Below, piece by piece: positions 13,075 to 25,124 of a stretch of DNA of 64,000 nucleotides (its first letter is position 1; each line of letters begins with the position of its first letter). The stretch lies in NCBI RefSeq assembly GCF_025118155.1, contig NW_026251398.1:1-64000 (forward strand). The letters run 5' to 3'. The notes below the pieces were generated by a model, which made no database searches, was not told where the DNA came from, and saw nothing but the letters and a program-made list of their open reading frames with translations. A program made the translations under genes and the position numbers. The stretch is from Cokeromyces recurvatus (taxonomy: Eukaryota > Mucoromycota > Mucoromycetes > Mucorales > Mucoraceae).

Positions 13075-14658
13075 TCATATGACAGAATGATGATTTGAAG
13101 CAAAATTGGAACTTGTTTCAATAAGATAATCAGTATGATCAAGAAACAATTGTAAATCTTTAAAATAATCAGGACCAACTGTAATAGACGAAAGATCTTC
13201 TACATAAAAATGATCTTTAAAGTCTTGCAGAGAAGGAGATTCATGATCTTCTACAATAATTGAAAAGTATTTTCGTTTCTCATAGATTGGGTCAATCATA
13301 TTGTAAGAATATAAGAACTGAAAGGCCTTTTCTTTAGATCTAGGTGACGGCACTGGAAAATAGATACGTAATTCACCTTGACGAGCAACGACTCGAAATT
13401 TACCGTGTCTTTGCAAGTTGTCAAGTAATTTCAATACATAGTTGATATGAATTTGATATTCATATGCCATCGCTTCTATCCCATCAATGAATGAGCTAGT
13501 TAAGCTTTGTGTTGACCAATCATGATGATTGTTATTCAAGAATTGTAAAGTGTCCAAGGTGATTAGGATATAGACAGATGTTGATTTATCATGTTGAACT
13601 TCTTTATTTTTTATGGACGCTGTCAGTGGTAGTAGCTGATCATTCATTTTTTCCACATGATGCGGATTAGGTTTAACACTATGTTTAGTGTCAGTAATAT
13701 ATAGCTTATTATTTGTTATATCGTTATTATGTAATGAAGATAGGTCATCATGATGAAGAATAGATTCCAATAATGGCTGATTGTTCATATGACAGTAATG
13801 AGTCTTTTCGGTTGAACAAGAAACGGGCTGATTTTGTTGAATCAATAAATTAGAGGTATTATTATTATTTGCCTTCATATTTTCATCTTCTTCTTGCTTA
13901 ATCATACACTCCTCAACCTGAGTAGAAGCAAAAATACGATTATAATAAGACTGTATATATGCGCTATCGCTACTTTCTTCATCAATAGATGAATTCGATA
14001 AGGAATAGAATAGAGAAGATGTTTTAAACGATTGCGTTTGCTGTTTCTCATTTAAATCTGACTGCTGATTCATTTTATTACCAGCAGATGAAAAGATACG
14101 AGTAAAAATTGGATTGCTTTGCCCATTTGCCATCGGATTGGCTGTGTTTTGAAATAGGTTTGCATATGGGTGTTTAGTAGTTGAAAATTGTCGAGCAAAC
14201 GCTGGAGTACGACCTATGTTAGTAGTACGAGAAAATCCCCAAGTTGTAAATAGAGTGGTAGGGACACTTCCAGGAGCAGAAGAAGAGGAGGACATCATCA
14301 TTGTACGAAATTGTTGTTGTTGTCGTCCAATAGAGGATGTAACCCCTATGCGTCGATGAAGTGTAGGGGAAGAAAACACTTTAACGATAGGAAATCGATG
14401 CTGAATCAGCTTAAGGAGTGTTTTCTCATTTGCAGACATACTCCATTGAACTGTTGCCTGAAAATTGTTTTGCTGCAATAATGTACGATGAATATTTGAA
14501 AACCCATAAACTGCTTGCTGCGAGATAGTAGGAAAAAGATCTGTTATCTGCTGCGATGATGATGGATGATTTGATATTGTAACCAGCTCCGATATTTTTG
14601 TTTGCAAAAAATGTCGAAGCTGGTGAAAAGATACAAATATCTTTGATGGTCGTAGCAT
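13075..14658 (-). CDS. Unknown 527-residue intronless protein
   Basis: A single uninterrupted frame in a window where almost every other long gene is split. The start at 14658 gives an N-terminus rich in Arg/Lys/Ser/Phe and poor in acidic residues (MLRPSKIFVSFHQLRHFLQ), which could be a mitochondrial presequence. The middle (about 110-340) is low-complexity Ser/Asn/Gln and looks disordered. The last about 165 residues look folded and are probably the conserved part: VYILITLDTLQFLNNN, YEYQIHINYVLKLLDNL, GKFRVVARQGELRIYFPV, FLYSYNMIDPIYEKRKYFSI. I do not recognise a domain. It converges on the PAQR gene (183 bp between stops). Possible but unproven: a lineage-specific regulator. Confidence 0.75.
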   Translation of the reverse strand: MLRPSKIFVSFHQLRHFLQTKISELVTISNHPSSSQQITDLFPTISQQAVYGFSNIHRTLLQQNNFQATVQWSMSANEKTLLKLIQHRFPIVKVFSSPTLHRRIGVTSSIGRQQQQFRTMMMSSSSSAPGSVPTTLFTTWGFSRTTNIGRTPAFARQFSTTKHPYANLFQNTANPMANGQSNPIFTRIFSSAGNKMNQQSDLNEKQQTQSFKTSSLFYSLSNSSIDEESSDSAYIQSYYNRIFASTQVEECMIKQEEDENMKANNNNTSNLLIQQNQPVSCSTEKTHYCHMNNQPLLESILHHDDLSSLHNNDITNNKLYITDTKHSVKPNPHHVEKMNDQLLPLTASIKNKEVQHDKSTSVYILITLDTLQFLNNNHHDWSTQSLTSSFIDGIEAMAYEYQIHINYVLKLLDNLQRHGKFRVVARQGELRIYFPVPSPRSKEKAFQFLYSYNMIDPIYEKRKYFSIIVEDHESPSLQDFKDHFYVEDLSSITVGPDYFKDLQLFLDHTDYLIETSSNFASNHHSVI

Positions 14659-16440
14659 TCACTGCTTGGGATATTTTGTACTTTATACAAACAGCTTAAT
14701 AAAAAAAAAATAAAAAAAATAAAATAAAAAAAAATAAAAGGATTTGAAATTTTAAAGTTATAAATTTCTTGGGGGAGAAAGAAGTTCATGTGACGTGCTA
14801 AAAGAATAACAGATATCCAATTATATGCTAATCTACTGGTGGTGCATTAAAATATAACTATTTGTTAAAAAGAAATTTGATATATTCAATTTATAGTTTT
14901 CTTATTTAAACTTGAATGTTGAATAATATTTGGTCTTAGATTGAAAAAAGCGTTGTCAGGGGTAAATTTTATTTTATTTACGCTCATGCCAACGAATATG
15001 TCAGATAAATAAATAAATAAATAATAAAAAAAAGTAAATAAATAGATGAGATGATTTTGAAAGTAATTAATTATTCATAGCATTTTTTTTTAAGACCACT
15101 TTCAGATTGGAGGAGATTATTGCCGAGGAGGTTAAGATTGATCGTCAATAAAATTAGTTCAAAAGAGGAGAAAGCGATTTTATTTTATTTTATTTTTTTA
15201 AGCTAACCGATTCAAAAATATTTTCCAAAAACTTCCAAATCGAAGATTTTCATTTATAATAAAAAATTATCTAATGCTTGATAATTAAACTACATTTTAT
15301 TTCGTACTACTTCAACAAGGAAGAAAGTTCTCAAAGATTATTTATGTTTTACGTTCATACTAATTATTACCTTATAGTCTTCTTTAAAAAAGACATCAAA
15401 AAGAGCAGGGTACATATGAATGAACTACTAGTATTGCATATTATCATGACATACTTTTTTTTTCTCTTTTTTTATTGATTGATAATTGTATTTCGTTATA
15501 ATATTATGATGAGTTCGGAATAATAAATAACTTATATATCTATTATATATTGTAGAAACTGGTATCAATGCAATAAATATTTTGAACTCGAAGCTTTTTA
15601 TAAATGAATTAAATTTAGTTTATTCTTTTAGAGGAAAGAAAATAATAATAATAATAATAACAGAATTATTATACGTAATCATAAAATCTATCCGCAAATA
15701 AAAATTTTTTTATTACATTTCGTAACTAATGTAACACTTTAGATTTTAACGAACCCTGATTTAAGTAGTACAAATATGAACTATATTTATTTAAAGAAAA
15801 TTAACTTCAAAAGCGATCTACGAAAAACGATCGATAAAAAACGAAAAACAAAGGATTATATTTACTATATGAATGGGAGACTATAGTTTAGTTGAACTGT
15901 TAACTTGTGTTTTTATGCAGTATATATATAATTCGAAAAACCAAAACAAAATAAAAAAAATCCCATTACTAAATTATTCTTAAGACTATTTAAGGACATT
16001 AAAGAAATAGTAGGCTTATTACGCTTACTAACTATTATATTTATTCAAATAATTAATCACAGCCTTATTCTATTTCATTAAATGAAACATTACATATACT
16101 GAGCCTCCCCCCTTTTTTTTTTGGTTATCTTAAAAAGAAAAGAAGAAAGGAAAAAACATAACAGTAACAATTCACACGGCGTGATTCATTTTCAACACAA
16201 AATTATAATATCTGATTGTAATAATAATCATAGCCATGATAATTATTTATCCCGCATATAATCTATAAACGACAGTTCTTTTTTCTTCTTCTTCTTCTTC
16301 TTCTTCTTTGATAACATTTATATAATTTTAATATTTATTTTCATATTTCATAGCAATAGCTTTTGGACTTGTAGGAAAAAAAAAGGAAACGCCAACAAGT
16401 ATAGAGAACAGCAATTGTACGTTAAAATTATAAAATTTAA
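14659..16440. other. Intergenic between divergent genes, with TTC repeat
   Basis: About 1.8 kb shared upstream region of the 13075-14658 gene and the MHYT gene. Contains AAT repeats (about 15645-15660) and a (TTC)n tract at about 16284-16309, 130 nt before the MHYT start. No gene supported; a 66-codon frame at 15278-15478 is compositionally like the surrounding DNA. Confidence 0.65.
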
Positions 16441-19400
16441 ATGGATACAAATATACCAGCTGTGCAAACGTATAATGGAGGTATCATATTCGTAAGCTAT
16501 TTGATTTCAATTATTGGTGCAATGACAACGCTAGAATTACTACAACGTAGAACCCATATTAGAGGATACTACAATTGGTTTGTTACAATTTAGAATTGTC
16601 TTAATATGATAGCATATTAATGCATATAAATATATGGATGTATATAATAGGTTTTTGTTATTTGCTGCAGCTGCTTTGATGGGTGGTGTAGGTATATGGT
16701 CAATGCATTTTATTGGCAATAATAGCCTCACAATTATACTTGAAAGTGGTGATAAATATCAACTTTCGTACTCGCCTGGTTTTACATTTTTAAGCTTAGT
16801 CGTTGCTATCATCACCATGTTTCTAGCATTTGTGTTTGTTGGTATTACGGAGGAGATAAAGATCGGAAGGATCATCCTAAGTGGAGTTATTGCGGGGGTA
16901 TGATATTCTAATTATGTATTATACAATCTGTCAAAAATATATATATATAAATATATAATCCGTTAAAGCGGAAGAAAGAATAATGATAAAAACATTCATA
17001 TTCTATATATATAATTATATTTATTCATGTATTTGTATTATTTCTTAATTATTTTTTCCTTTATTTTTAGGGTGGCATTGTAGCTATGCATTATTTAGGT
17101 AAAAATGTATAACTTTTTTTTTTTATCAAAATCTTATATTTAGCTTACATTTTATTGTTGATCTTATTATTTTACATTTGCCAAATTAGGACAAGTTGCT
17201 GTTGATTTCTTTGTAATGAAAAATAAAACTCCATTTGTCATTGGGGCCTTAATAATCGCTGTCTGTGCAGTCACAACGGCACTATTTATTTTCTTTAAAC
17301 TACGCGAACAGTGGGCGAACCAATGGTATAAACGTCTCGGTTGTGCAATGCTAATGGGTGCTGCCGTTTGTGGTACGAATAAGAGAATTCATTAGTTTTT
17401 TTTTCCTTTCTTGCATATCATTGACTAACAGGATAATCCTATTATACATTGACGTTATTCTATTACTATTACGACAGGTATGCATTATACAGCTTTGGTT
17501 GGAACAATATATTACCCAGGGAATTCTGATTTAGGTCCACCTACGCCCATTCTTCAAACAGCAGCCTTAATTGGAATTGTCTCTGCTATAGTTGTAACAG
17601 GATGTATTATTTTATTTTTCATAGTTGCTAAAACTAAAATTGAAAATAACAAGTTACCTTGTGAGAAAAAATCATGTAAGCGACTTATATTAAATACAGT
17701 CTTTTTTGATACAAATGGAAGAATTATGGTTAAAACTGATGGTATCGTCCCCATGAAAGAGGTCCTGACAAATATTCCGGATGTAAGATAGTTCTTATAC
17801 ATACATATATTATATACATTTTTAAATAATATACATGGTTTTATTTGTGTTGTACAGGAATTTTTTGACACATTCACTATAAGCCATCCTCTTTTTACCA
17901 AGCTCTTTGAAACCTCAATCCAATGGTGTAAAACTACGGATGAAAAGTATGATACATTTGTCAATCTTAGCCCTCAAGAACCGGATAGTTATTATACAAT
18001 CGCAAATAAAGCATTCATCAAGACAGCAACTGAATTTGTAGATGAGCTTCGATTATTATCCTTATCAGATCTTGGATATCTTTTTGATTCGATTTTAACA
18101 GCAAACACGATATCCAAAAGCAACTTTTTCTCATCTGAATTAAAGACAAAACTCACTATTGAAAGAAGTAACAGTATGGCATCATGGCTTTTACCAAATC
18201 ATAATTCAAAAGAAATACCAATCAGTAATGCTCATACAGATTCATCAAAAGGTGACAATAATGGTAATAAGCAAGGCCCTCATCATCATTCCACACCATC
18301 TACAACATCATTATCCAAAGATATGACCATTATTGACGTTTTTCATGAGTACTCCTCCTCTAATATTCGGTCTAGTAATATCAGCAGTAGCAGCAGTAAA
18401 AAGCTTTCAGTTCAGAACTCTGAATCAGAGGATCGACATATATTCTTGGTTAAAAAAATCTATTCAGACAAAGACTTGATCGATTTATTATCCGTTGGAT
18501 TTAGATTCGCAGAACCGGTTTTCATAGCCAAAACAATGAGCGAAAAATTAAAGATACCCTCTGAATATATGCTAAATTATTTTCATGATATGCTTCAAAT
18601 GTCAGAAGCAGCGGCTACCCTATACACGCCTAATAATCCATCCATCCATTCCTTACAAACCCACGAGGGCCAGTTGAATAGTAAAAAAGAAAATATTGAA
18701 GGAGGGGTCTTTGTAGGTCTTTTCGTCCTAATAGAAGATGAAAATGGTATACCAAATGAAATACCAAACATCATGATCGATAAGAGCTCAAGATTAGCGT
18801 TTCCAATAGTTCCACTTACCTTTGAAGAAGATGAAGAAGAAAATGATGATGACTACAAGACGCATTCAAAACGAAAACCAGTTGAATTAACAAGATTGCA
18901 AAAAGATATTCTTTTGAATTTGAGTGGACAGTCTTTATCAACCATCTCCTCTCTTCATTCTACAGATTCCATATTCTCGCATGATATAGATATAACTGAA
19001 AAGCAAAATGATGTTTCAAATGTGTCGCCACAACAGAGTTTTGGATCAACAAAGACGATAGTAGTCGATCATAATGGGTCTCTTTCTTTTTCATATGAGC
19101 ATAATACTGATTTAGCCCCTACCCAAGTTTCATCTTTGAAGAAAGGGAAGGATCAATTTTTAAATGCTCTTATAACTGCTACAAAAAAATTAATTGACGT
19201 ATCTAGCTACGGTAAACATTTGTCTTTGTCAGCCAAATTATATAGAGAAGTATTAGATATCCCAGCTTTTAGTTTACGAGCTGGCCCATGTCAACTTATT
19301 TTATTTAGAGCACATGTCAATACACCTGGAACCCGGTTTGCTATTAATCAAACATGGACTGAATCAGTTAAATGCATTCCATTCCCTATTTATTGTAATT

Positions 19401-19927
19401 TTGTGTACCATATAACGGATATTGCAATAGAAAAATATCGTGCTGAGCAAAATAGAACTAAAGCACCCTCTTCTTATCTAACTCAACAGCGTCTGTACCA
19501 ATCTACAGCTGCGCGTAATCAAGATTTGTATAAATCAAAGAGTCATGATGCATTAGACGGTGGAAGTCAAACAGTCAACATAGTAGAGAATAAGTTGGCT
19601 CGGTTTACTTCTTATGACTCTTCGCCAATAAGTGAACATTCATATAAAGAAACCAACGCGTTACAACAGCAACAAATACTCTCTTCATTACCTCCTCCAC
19701 CTCGTGTAAAGCGAAGTAAGTTTGGGTTCCCAGCTAGTATCGGCTCATTAGATATAAGTTATATTAGTAAAGATATTTTACCAAACATGATGAAGACTAC
19801 AGACGTAATACCATTAAATTCTGTTAATATACCAATGACAGAGGCATCTATAGTTTTAAATTTATTGCCATTGAAAGATAGGTTTTGGTGGCTACGCAAT
19901 ATCTATGAAGATATATACCATGCATAA
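16441..19927 (+). CDS. MHYT-domain membrane signalling protein
   Basis: Six exons (16441-16577, 16651-16897, 17071-17098, 17190-17372, 17478-17782, 17858-19927) give 989 residues with all phases kept. The first about 260 residues are an integral membrane module with seven likely helices and three copies of the MHYT signature: GIWSMHFIG, GGIVAMHYLG and GMHYTALVG. In bacteria the MHYT unit is proposed to bind copper and sense O2, CO or NO, usually in front of GGDEF/EAL or kinase domains. Here the remaining about 700 residues contain none of these. They carry conserved-looking blocks (LIDLLSVGFRFAEPVFIA, YMLNYFHDMLQMSEAA, GVFVGLFVLIEDENG, then FLNALITATKKLIDVSSYG and LRAGPCQLILFRAHVNTPG) joined by Ser/Asn/His-rich linkers. 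A role as a membrane sensor of a diatomic gas or redox state is inference. Confidence 0.88.
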
Positions 19928-20361
19928 TATATTTATATAGTGGTTAGAGATCCTTTATTATTATTATTATTATAACTTACTTTCCTTCGTTTCTCTACTT
20001 GCAAATTTTAATAGCAAGTAAAATAATTTTTAATTTACAGGTTCTCCCCCCACCTCCTATATACATTTTTTCCCATTATTATATTTCTTTTACATTTTAT
20101 CATATAGAATCAAATATACATATTAATCATCTTTAATGATGAAATAGATAATAAATTTTGTAATACATTTATATTCGTTTTCTTTTTCTTTTTTTTTTCT
20201 TTAGGAAATGAACCATATTCCAGCCATCTGCCATCTCACTTAATTCTGGTTGGTCAGCATAATTTTGCAACTAGGACAAAAAAATAAAATAAAATAAAAT
20301 AAAAATATAAATATAAAAAAAGCTATTGCATCCATTTTCTTTTTTTTAATAATAATATAAA
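19928..20361. repeat. Intergenic with ATT and AAAAT repeats
   Basis: Short same-strand gap. (ATT)n at about 19956-19973 and AAAAT/AAATA repeats at about 20280-20305. Nothing coding seen. Confidence 0.7.
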
Positions 20362-21474
20362 ATGTCAAATCCCCAAGTTATTTTGGTAAATATATAAGTA
20401 AATATTCCAAGATAGAGACTGTTATTCACACGTTTTAAATAACAATAAGCACTGGTATCCTAGTTCTCCTTTCTGTCAGAAAGTTATATGGGCACTTCAA
20501 TATAAAAAAGTTGATTTTAAATTAGTTCTTATTTCACCTATTGAGCCTCGTCCTCTTCGTCGTCCCCTTGATGGTGGATATCGTAGAACTCCAGTTCTTC
20601 AAATTGGTAACCATACATACTGCGATACAAAATTGATATTTGATGAATTAGAAGCAAGGTAAGGAAGGAAGGAAGGAAGGAAAAGTTAATAAGTGGGATG
20701 AGGATGACAAGTTTAGTGGAATAAATAAATATGATTAGATTCCCTGAACCCAGCTTTTATCCAGTGGGTCCTGATGGTAAAACTACCAAAGCCCAAATTA
20801 AAGGTCTTGCTCGTTGGACAGATGGCCCGCTTTTCATGTCAATCGTCTCACAAATCCCTTGGGAAGTCGTGGGAGAAGTATTTGTTCAAGATCGTTCAAA
20901 ATTTATTGGAAACTCAATCAATATTGAACAAGCTAAATTGGCTAGACCTTATATGGTTCAAGCTGTTCAATCTGAAATCAAGTTAATAGATGCATTTATA
21001 TGTGAACATCATGAAGATGGTAAGCTTTGGGCTTTAGGAACTCAGACTCTATCTTTACTTGATCTTCATTTTGCTATGGCTACATGGTTTTCCAAGAATT
21101 TTGTAGGGGATGCTTGGTTTAACTCTACTGTCCCTACCTTGACTGCTCATCTAGATAAAGTCTTGGCTACTGTTCATTATGCTGATCTTGATAAAATAAA
21201 AACGATAGAACCTAAAGAAGCACTCAAAATAGCTAAAGAAGAATCATGGACCTTGACGAATTCTATTCATGATGGTTCGTTAAATATTGAATTAGGCCAA
21301 CTGGTTCATGTATCACCTACAGACTCGGGTTTAATGCCTGCTAAAGGTGCCTTGGTTCATAGCACCGAGTGTGAAACAGTCATTGAACATCAGGAGGAAG
21401 AATACAACTTTACCTCCTACACACATTTTCCTGTTATTGGTTTTGTTGTCCTTCCTCAAACTTCCAAACTTTAG
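20362..21474 (+). CDS. Glutathione S-transferase-fold protein
   Basis: Three exons: 20362-20385, 20450-20658, 20739-21474; 322 residues. The first exon is only 24 nt (MSNPQVIL). The N-terminal thioredoxin-like GST domain reads VILHWYPSSPFCQKVIWAL, with the Ser/Cys pair where the GSH-contacting residue sits in class-omega-like and fungal GSTs. GGYRRTPVLQIGNHTYCDTKLIFDEL then carries the cis-Pro (TPVLQ) and the DT/ES glutathione contact. The C-terminal half is longer than a classic GST alpha-helical domain and its last about 80 residues (from VHVSPTDSGL) look like a separate small beta unit. This two-part form is seen in a fungal GST-like subfamily. Substrate unknown; detoxification or a GSH-linked redox role is inferred from the fold. 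Confidence 0.85.
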
Positions 21475-21562
21475 TTGTTTAAATAAAATGTCGTAATTTT
21501 TATTATTATTAATGCATGCATGCGCCAATAGCTTTATTTTATTTTATTTTTATTTATATTTG

Positions 21563-21566
<4 letters not shown>

Positions 21567-21615
<49 letters not shown>
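21567..21615 (+). repeat. Poly-T run of 49 nt
   Basis: Uninterrupted T homopolymer between the GST gene and the cytochrome b5 gene, ending about 100 nt before the next ATG. One of several runs of about 40-50 nt in the window. Confidence 0.9.
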
Positions 21616-21622
<7 letters not shown>

Positions 21623-21716
21623 AAGGAACAAATGATCATATAATTATCTATTTTTTTTTTCTGTTTTCTATATTAAAGAACGTTTACACTAAAACACTCA
21701 CAATTTAATTTTTGAA

Positions 21717-21987
21717 ATGGTTTCTTTCAATGATACACCGATGCTTAACTTGGTTACTTCTGAAAGTAAGCTAAATAATAAGAATAATAATAGATTTCTT
21801 TACTCTAATAAAATTTATAATTAAAAGATCAAAGTTTAAATGTTCCCGAATTTCCTTCGCATAATGGACCTCAAAGACTTGTCGCAGCAGCTACAAAACA
21901 ACCTCGTACAAGGGAGAAGGTTCGACTTGAGCCTGGTCATTCACCTTTAGATTGGGCAAAATTATGCTCTTCTGGAAAAGATTTACG

Positions 21988-22030
<43 letters not shown>

Positions 22031-22397
22031 TGTTTTTTAAATGAAAACATTACTCATGTTAAATATAGGGCGTAGCGCAATTAAATAAATATACATTAGA
22101 AGATCTTCGAGAGCATCGAACACCTGAGGATGCTTGGACAGCTATTCAAGGAAAAGTTTATAATATTACACCTTATCTTAAATTCCATCCTGGTGGAGTA
22201 AAAGACTTGATGAGATGTGCTGGGAGAGATGGGACAAAATTATTTAGTAAAGTATAAACTGTAATAAAATAAGTAAATAATGATATGACTAACATGTAGT
22301 TTATTCTCTCTCTTTAGTGGCGACTCATTCTTGGGTTAATACCGATTATTTATTAGATAAATGTTTAGTTGGATTTTTAGTTCCTTCAAAAGATTAA
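21717..22397 (+). CDS. Cytochrome b5-like heme-binding domain protein
   Basis: Four exons (21717-21765, 21828-21988, 22069-22246, 22318-22397), 155 residues. The N-terminal half is polar and includes PLDWAKLCSSGKDLRG. The C-terminal half is a cytochrome b5 domain: YTLEDLREHRTPEDAWTAI, GKVYNITPYLKFHPGGVKDL, the distal part MRCAGRDGTKLF and ATHSWVNTDYLLDKCLVG. Both axial His are present (HPGG and THSW). The WAKL/SG-K-LRG lead and HSWVN ending match the Ncb5or/CYB5R4 N-terminal type and small stand-alone fungal homologues better than microsomal b5. There is no reductase domain and no C-terminal membrane anchor, so it is a soluble electron carrier. Intron 2 carries a 38-nt poly-A run directly after its GT. 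Confidence 0.88.
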
Positions 22398-22492
22398 TTT
22401 GTATATAAGATGATGAAATATATTTTTTAACTGTACTACATATAAATTAGAGGCTGTTTATATTATTTATTTTCTTCTTCTCTTTCTATTTT

Positions 22493-22757
22493 ATGTCTGA
22501 TAATAAAAAGGAGAATAATATAATCACTTTTTGGAATCCAAGAGTAGATCCAAATTCTATTAAACAGTCAGATAAATTTACGTTTTCAAGACCGAGGTAT
22601 ACGCACTGTGATTTATTTATTTATTTAATAATAAGTGACTCATTTCTTTGTAAATAGACAATATGATTTCTCGGAGGTCGCTTGGAATAAGAGAAGAGAT
22701 TTTTGGTCTCAAAAAGAACCTATGGAAGAAATACGATATGGAAGAAAAGATAAATAA
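22493..22757 (+). CDS. Small conserved-looking protein, 67 residues, unknown
   Basis: Two exons, 22493-22596 and 22658-22757, joined in phase by a GT-AG intron. The product begins MSDNKKENNIITFWNPR and ends MEEIRYGRKDK. It is rich in Trp, Arg, Lys and Asp/Glu with no membrane segment. The start is 95 nt after the cytochrome b5 stop and the gene lies on the same strand. The balanced composition and clean splicing argue for a real gene. I do not recognise the family. Confidence 0.6.
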
Positions 22758-23043
22758 ACATTACCAAGCCACAAAATAAAACAAAGAATATTTAAATGTG
22801 AGAAAAAGGACACTTTCTCTCTTTATTATAACGCTTTAAGAATGTAGTATATAAATATGTAAAATGAAAAAAAAAAAAAAAAAAAAAGATTCTATATAAT
22901 AAAGAAATCTTAATAACAAAAATTATTACATTATTTCTTTTCTCTTGCTATTTTTTTTTTCTCTAAAGAAAATGTAATTTTATATATTAAGAGTGTTGAA
23001 AGAAAGAAAAAAAGTAATAAATGAATGAGAAGGTGATTATATT

Positions 23044-24186
23044 TTATTCGGGAGCATGAGAGAAGAGGTAGGAAACAGATTCACCATTATGAGTTCTACG
23101 AATAGCTTCAGCAAGAGTAGGTGAAATATCAATAACATCAAGCTTAGGACAAATAGCCTTTAAAAAAAAAAAAGAAAAAAAAATAAGTCTAATGCTTTTG
23201 TATTATATACATTTAGTCTATTTACCATTTTATCTTGATGAGGAATTGTATTTGTAACAACAAGTTTTTCAATAACAGATTCATTAATGACCTTGATTGC
23301 TTTACCAGAAAGAATACCATGTGCTACAATAGCATAAACCTTTAAAGCACCATTTTCAACCAATGTCTTTGCTGCTAAACCAAGTGTACCACAAGTATCT
23401 GCCATATCATCTACCAAAATTGCAATTTTACCAGCAACATCACCAACTAAAACCATACGAGAAACTTCATTAGCTCTCTTACGTTCCTTATGAATCAAAG
23501 CAAAATCAAGTTCAAGTCGATCAGCAATTGATGTAGCACTAATATGTATTTAAATATATAAAAGCAGGGTATATAAATATATACAGATTTATATAAATCA
23601 ATAAATAAATAAATACACATATCTATTTTCTTTTTCTTTTCTCAACTTACCGTTTTGCACCACCAGCATCAGGAGAAACAATAATCGCATTCTTCCAGTC
23701 AGGAATTTGTGTACGAATGTACTTTATCATTGAAGGTTCACAATACAAGTTATCAACGGGAATATTGAAGAAACCTTGAATTTGAGAAGCATGCAAATCC
23801 ATAGTAATGACATGATTTGCACCAGCTACAGTTAACATATTAGCTGTTAATTTAGCAGTAATAGGAGCACGGCTCTTATCCTTCTTATCTTGACGAGCAT
23901 AAGGGAAACAAGGAATGACAGCTGTAATACGACGAGCAGAAGCTGTCTTACAGGCATTAATCAAAATTAAGAGTTCCATCAAATTATCATTAATTTCACC
24001 ACAGCCAGATTGAATAATAAATACATCTTCATCACGGACGGATTCACCCACAGTGACAGATGTTTCTTGGTTAGAATATTTCATTACAACTGCCTTGGCC
24101 AAATCAATACCAATACGTTTAGCAACAAGCTTGGCAAGTTCGGGATGTGAGTTACCAGTGAAAATTTTAATAGCGTTATCAGACAT
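23044..24186 (-). CDS. prs: Ribose-phosphate pyrophosphokinase (PRPP synthetase)
   Basis: Three exons on the minus strand: 24186-23651, 23538-23226, 23157-23044; 320 residues, the normal length for a class I enzyme. It makes PRPP from ribose 5-phosphate and ATP for purine, pyrimidine, NAD, His and Trp synthesis. Visible motifs: [12 protein letters not shown] at the start, [20 protein letters not shown] (ATP-contacting region), [13 protein letters not shown] (metal-binding His), [10 protein letters not shown], and the PRPP-binding loop [13 protein letters not shown]. The end [19 protein letters not shown] is typical. Fungi usually have several PRS paralogues; this uninterrupted type (no large insertion) resembles the catalytic yeast Prs2/3/4 class. 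Confidence 0.96.
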
Positions 24187-25124
24187 TTTGTATATGTTTT
24201 CTTTCTTTCTTTCTTTCTTTAGTTGGGTATTATGAAGAAAAATATTAAAAAAAAATTTTTTTTTCTCTAGGCGTTTAAAGGTTGCTTCCTTACAAAATAC
24301 AGTTCCAATAAACAGGAAAATAAATATAAATATGTATATAAATATAAAAAAATGAAAATGATAATAATAATAAAAAAGAGAGAGAGTGCAGAATTTACAA
24401 ACAAGTAATTGTAATGTACTTCTTCTTTTTTTTGTTATTCTTCTTCGAGAGTTTCGATTTTTAGTTTGTGAAAAAAAAAAAAAAAAAAAAAAAGAAATTT
24501 TGAGGAAAAAAAAAAAAATCTTTAAGCAAGTCCCAATTCAATCTCAGTGGTGACTTTGAAAGCATTTTTCTTTTAATTTTACTACCTACTAAACCATCTT
24601 CCCCGAAGCCTTTCTTCGTTCATGATGAAAGTTTACAACAAGTATTTATTTATTTATTACTAAAATAATTGATGTTAGAAATATTAATTTTAATACAAAA
24701 GAAGAAATACATAAATATTATAATATATACATTTGTTGGTGAAAAAAAATAAAAAAAAATATGATAGAATTAATGAAAAAAAAAATTTTTTTTTCTTTAA
24801 TAAATCAAAAAACTGTGTGAGTCATACAATAACAGCAGACAATAGTAGAATTTATCTCTACAAAAAAATAAAAAAATAAACACTGTACTGTTTATGTTTA
24901 TTGAATCGTTCCATATAAACTACTAATAGTCATCATAAACAACTGCTGTTATTTGCTTTATTCCTTACTGCCCCTCCCGAAGAATTATTATTATTTTATT
25001 TCTAAATAGTCATCTAGAATGACCGTAATATTTCGTAGAGAAAATAAAGTTTAGCCTATAATATTTTAAAAATCACATGCAATCATTTTATTATCATATT
25101 TTACATTTTCTATAAAGTGTCAAG
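24187..25124. other. Intergenic, no supported gene
   Basis: Head-to-tail gap behind OXA1. A (TTTC)n stretch lies just upstream of the PRS start (about 24201-24220). Several poly-A runs (about 24471-24493). Nothing coding seen. Confidence 0.7.
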
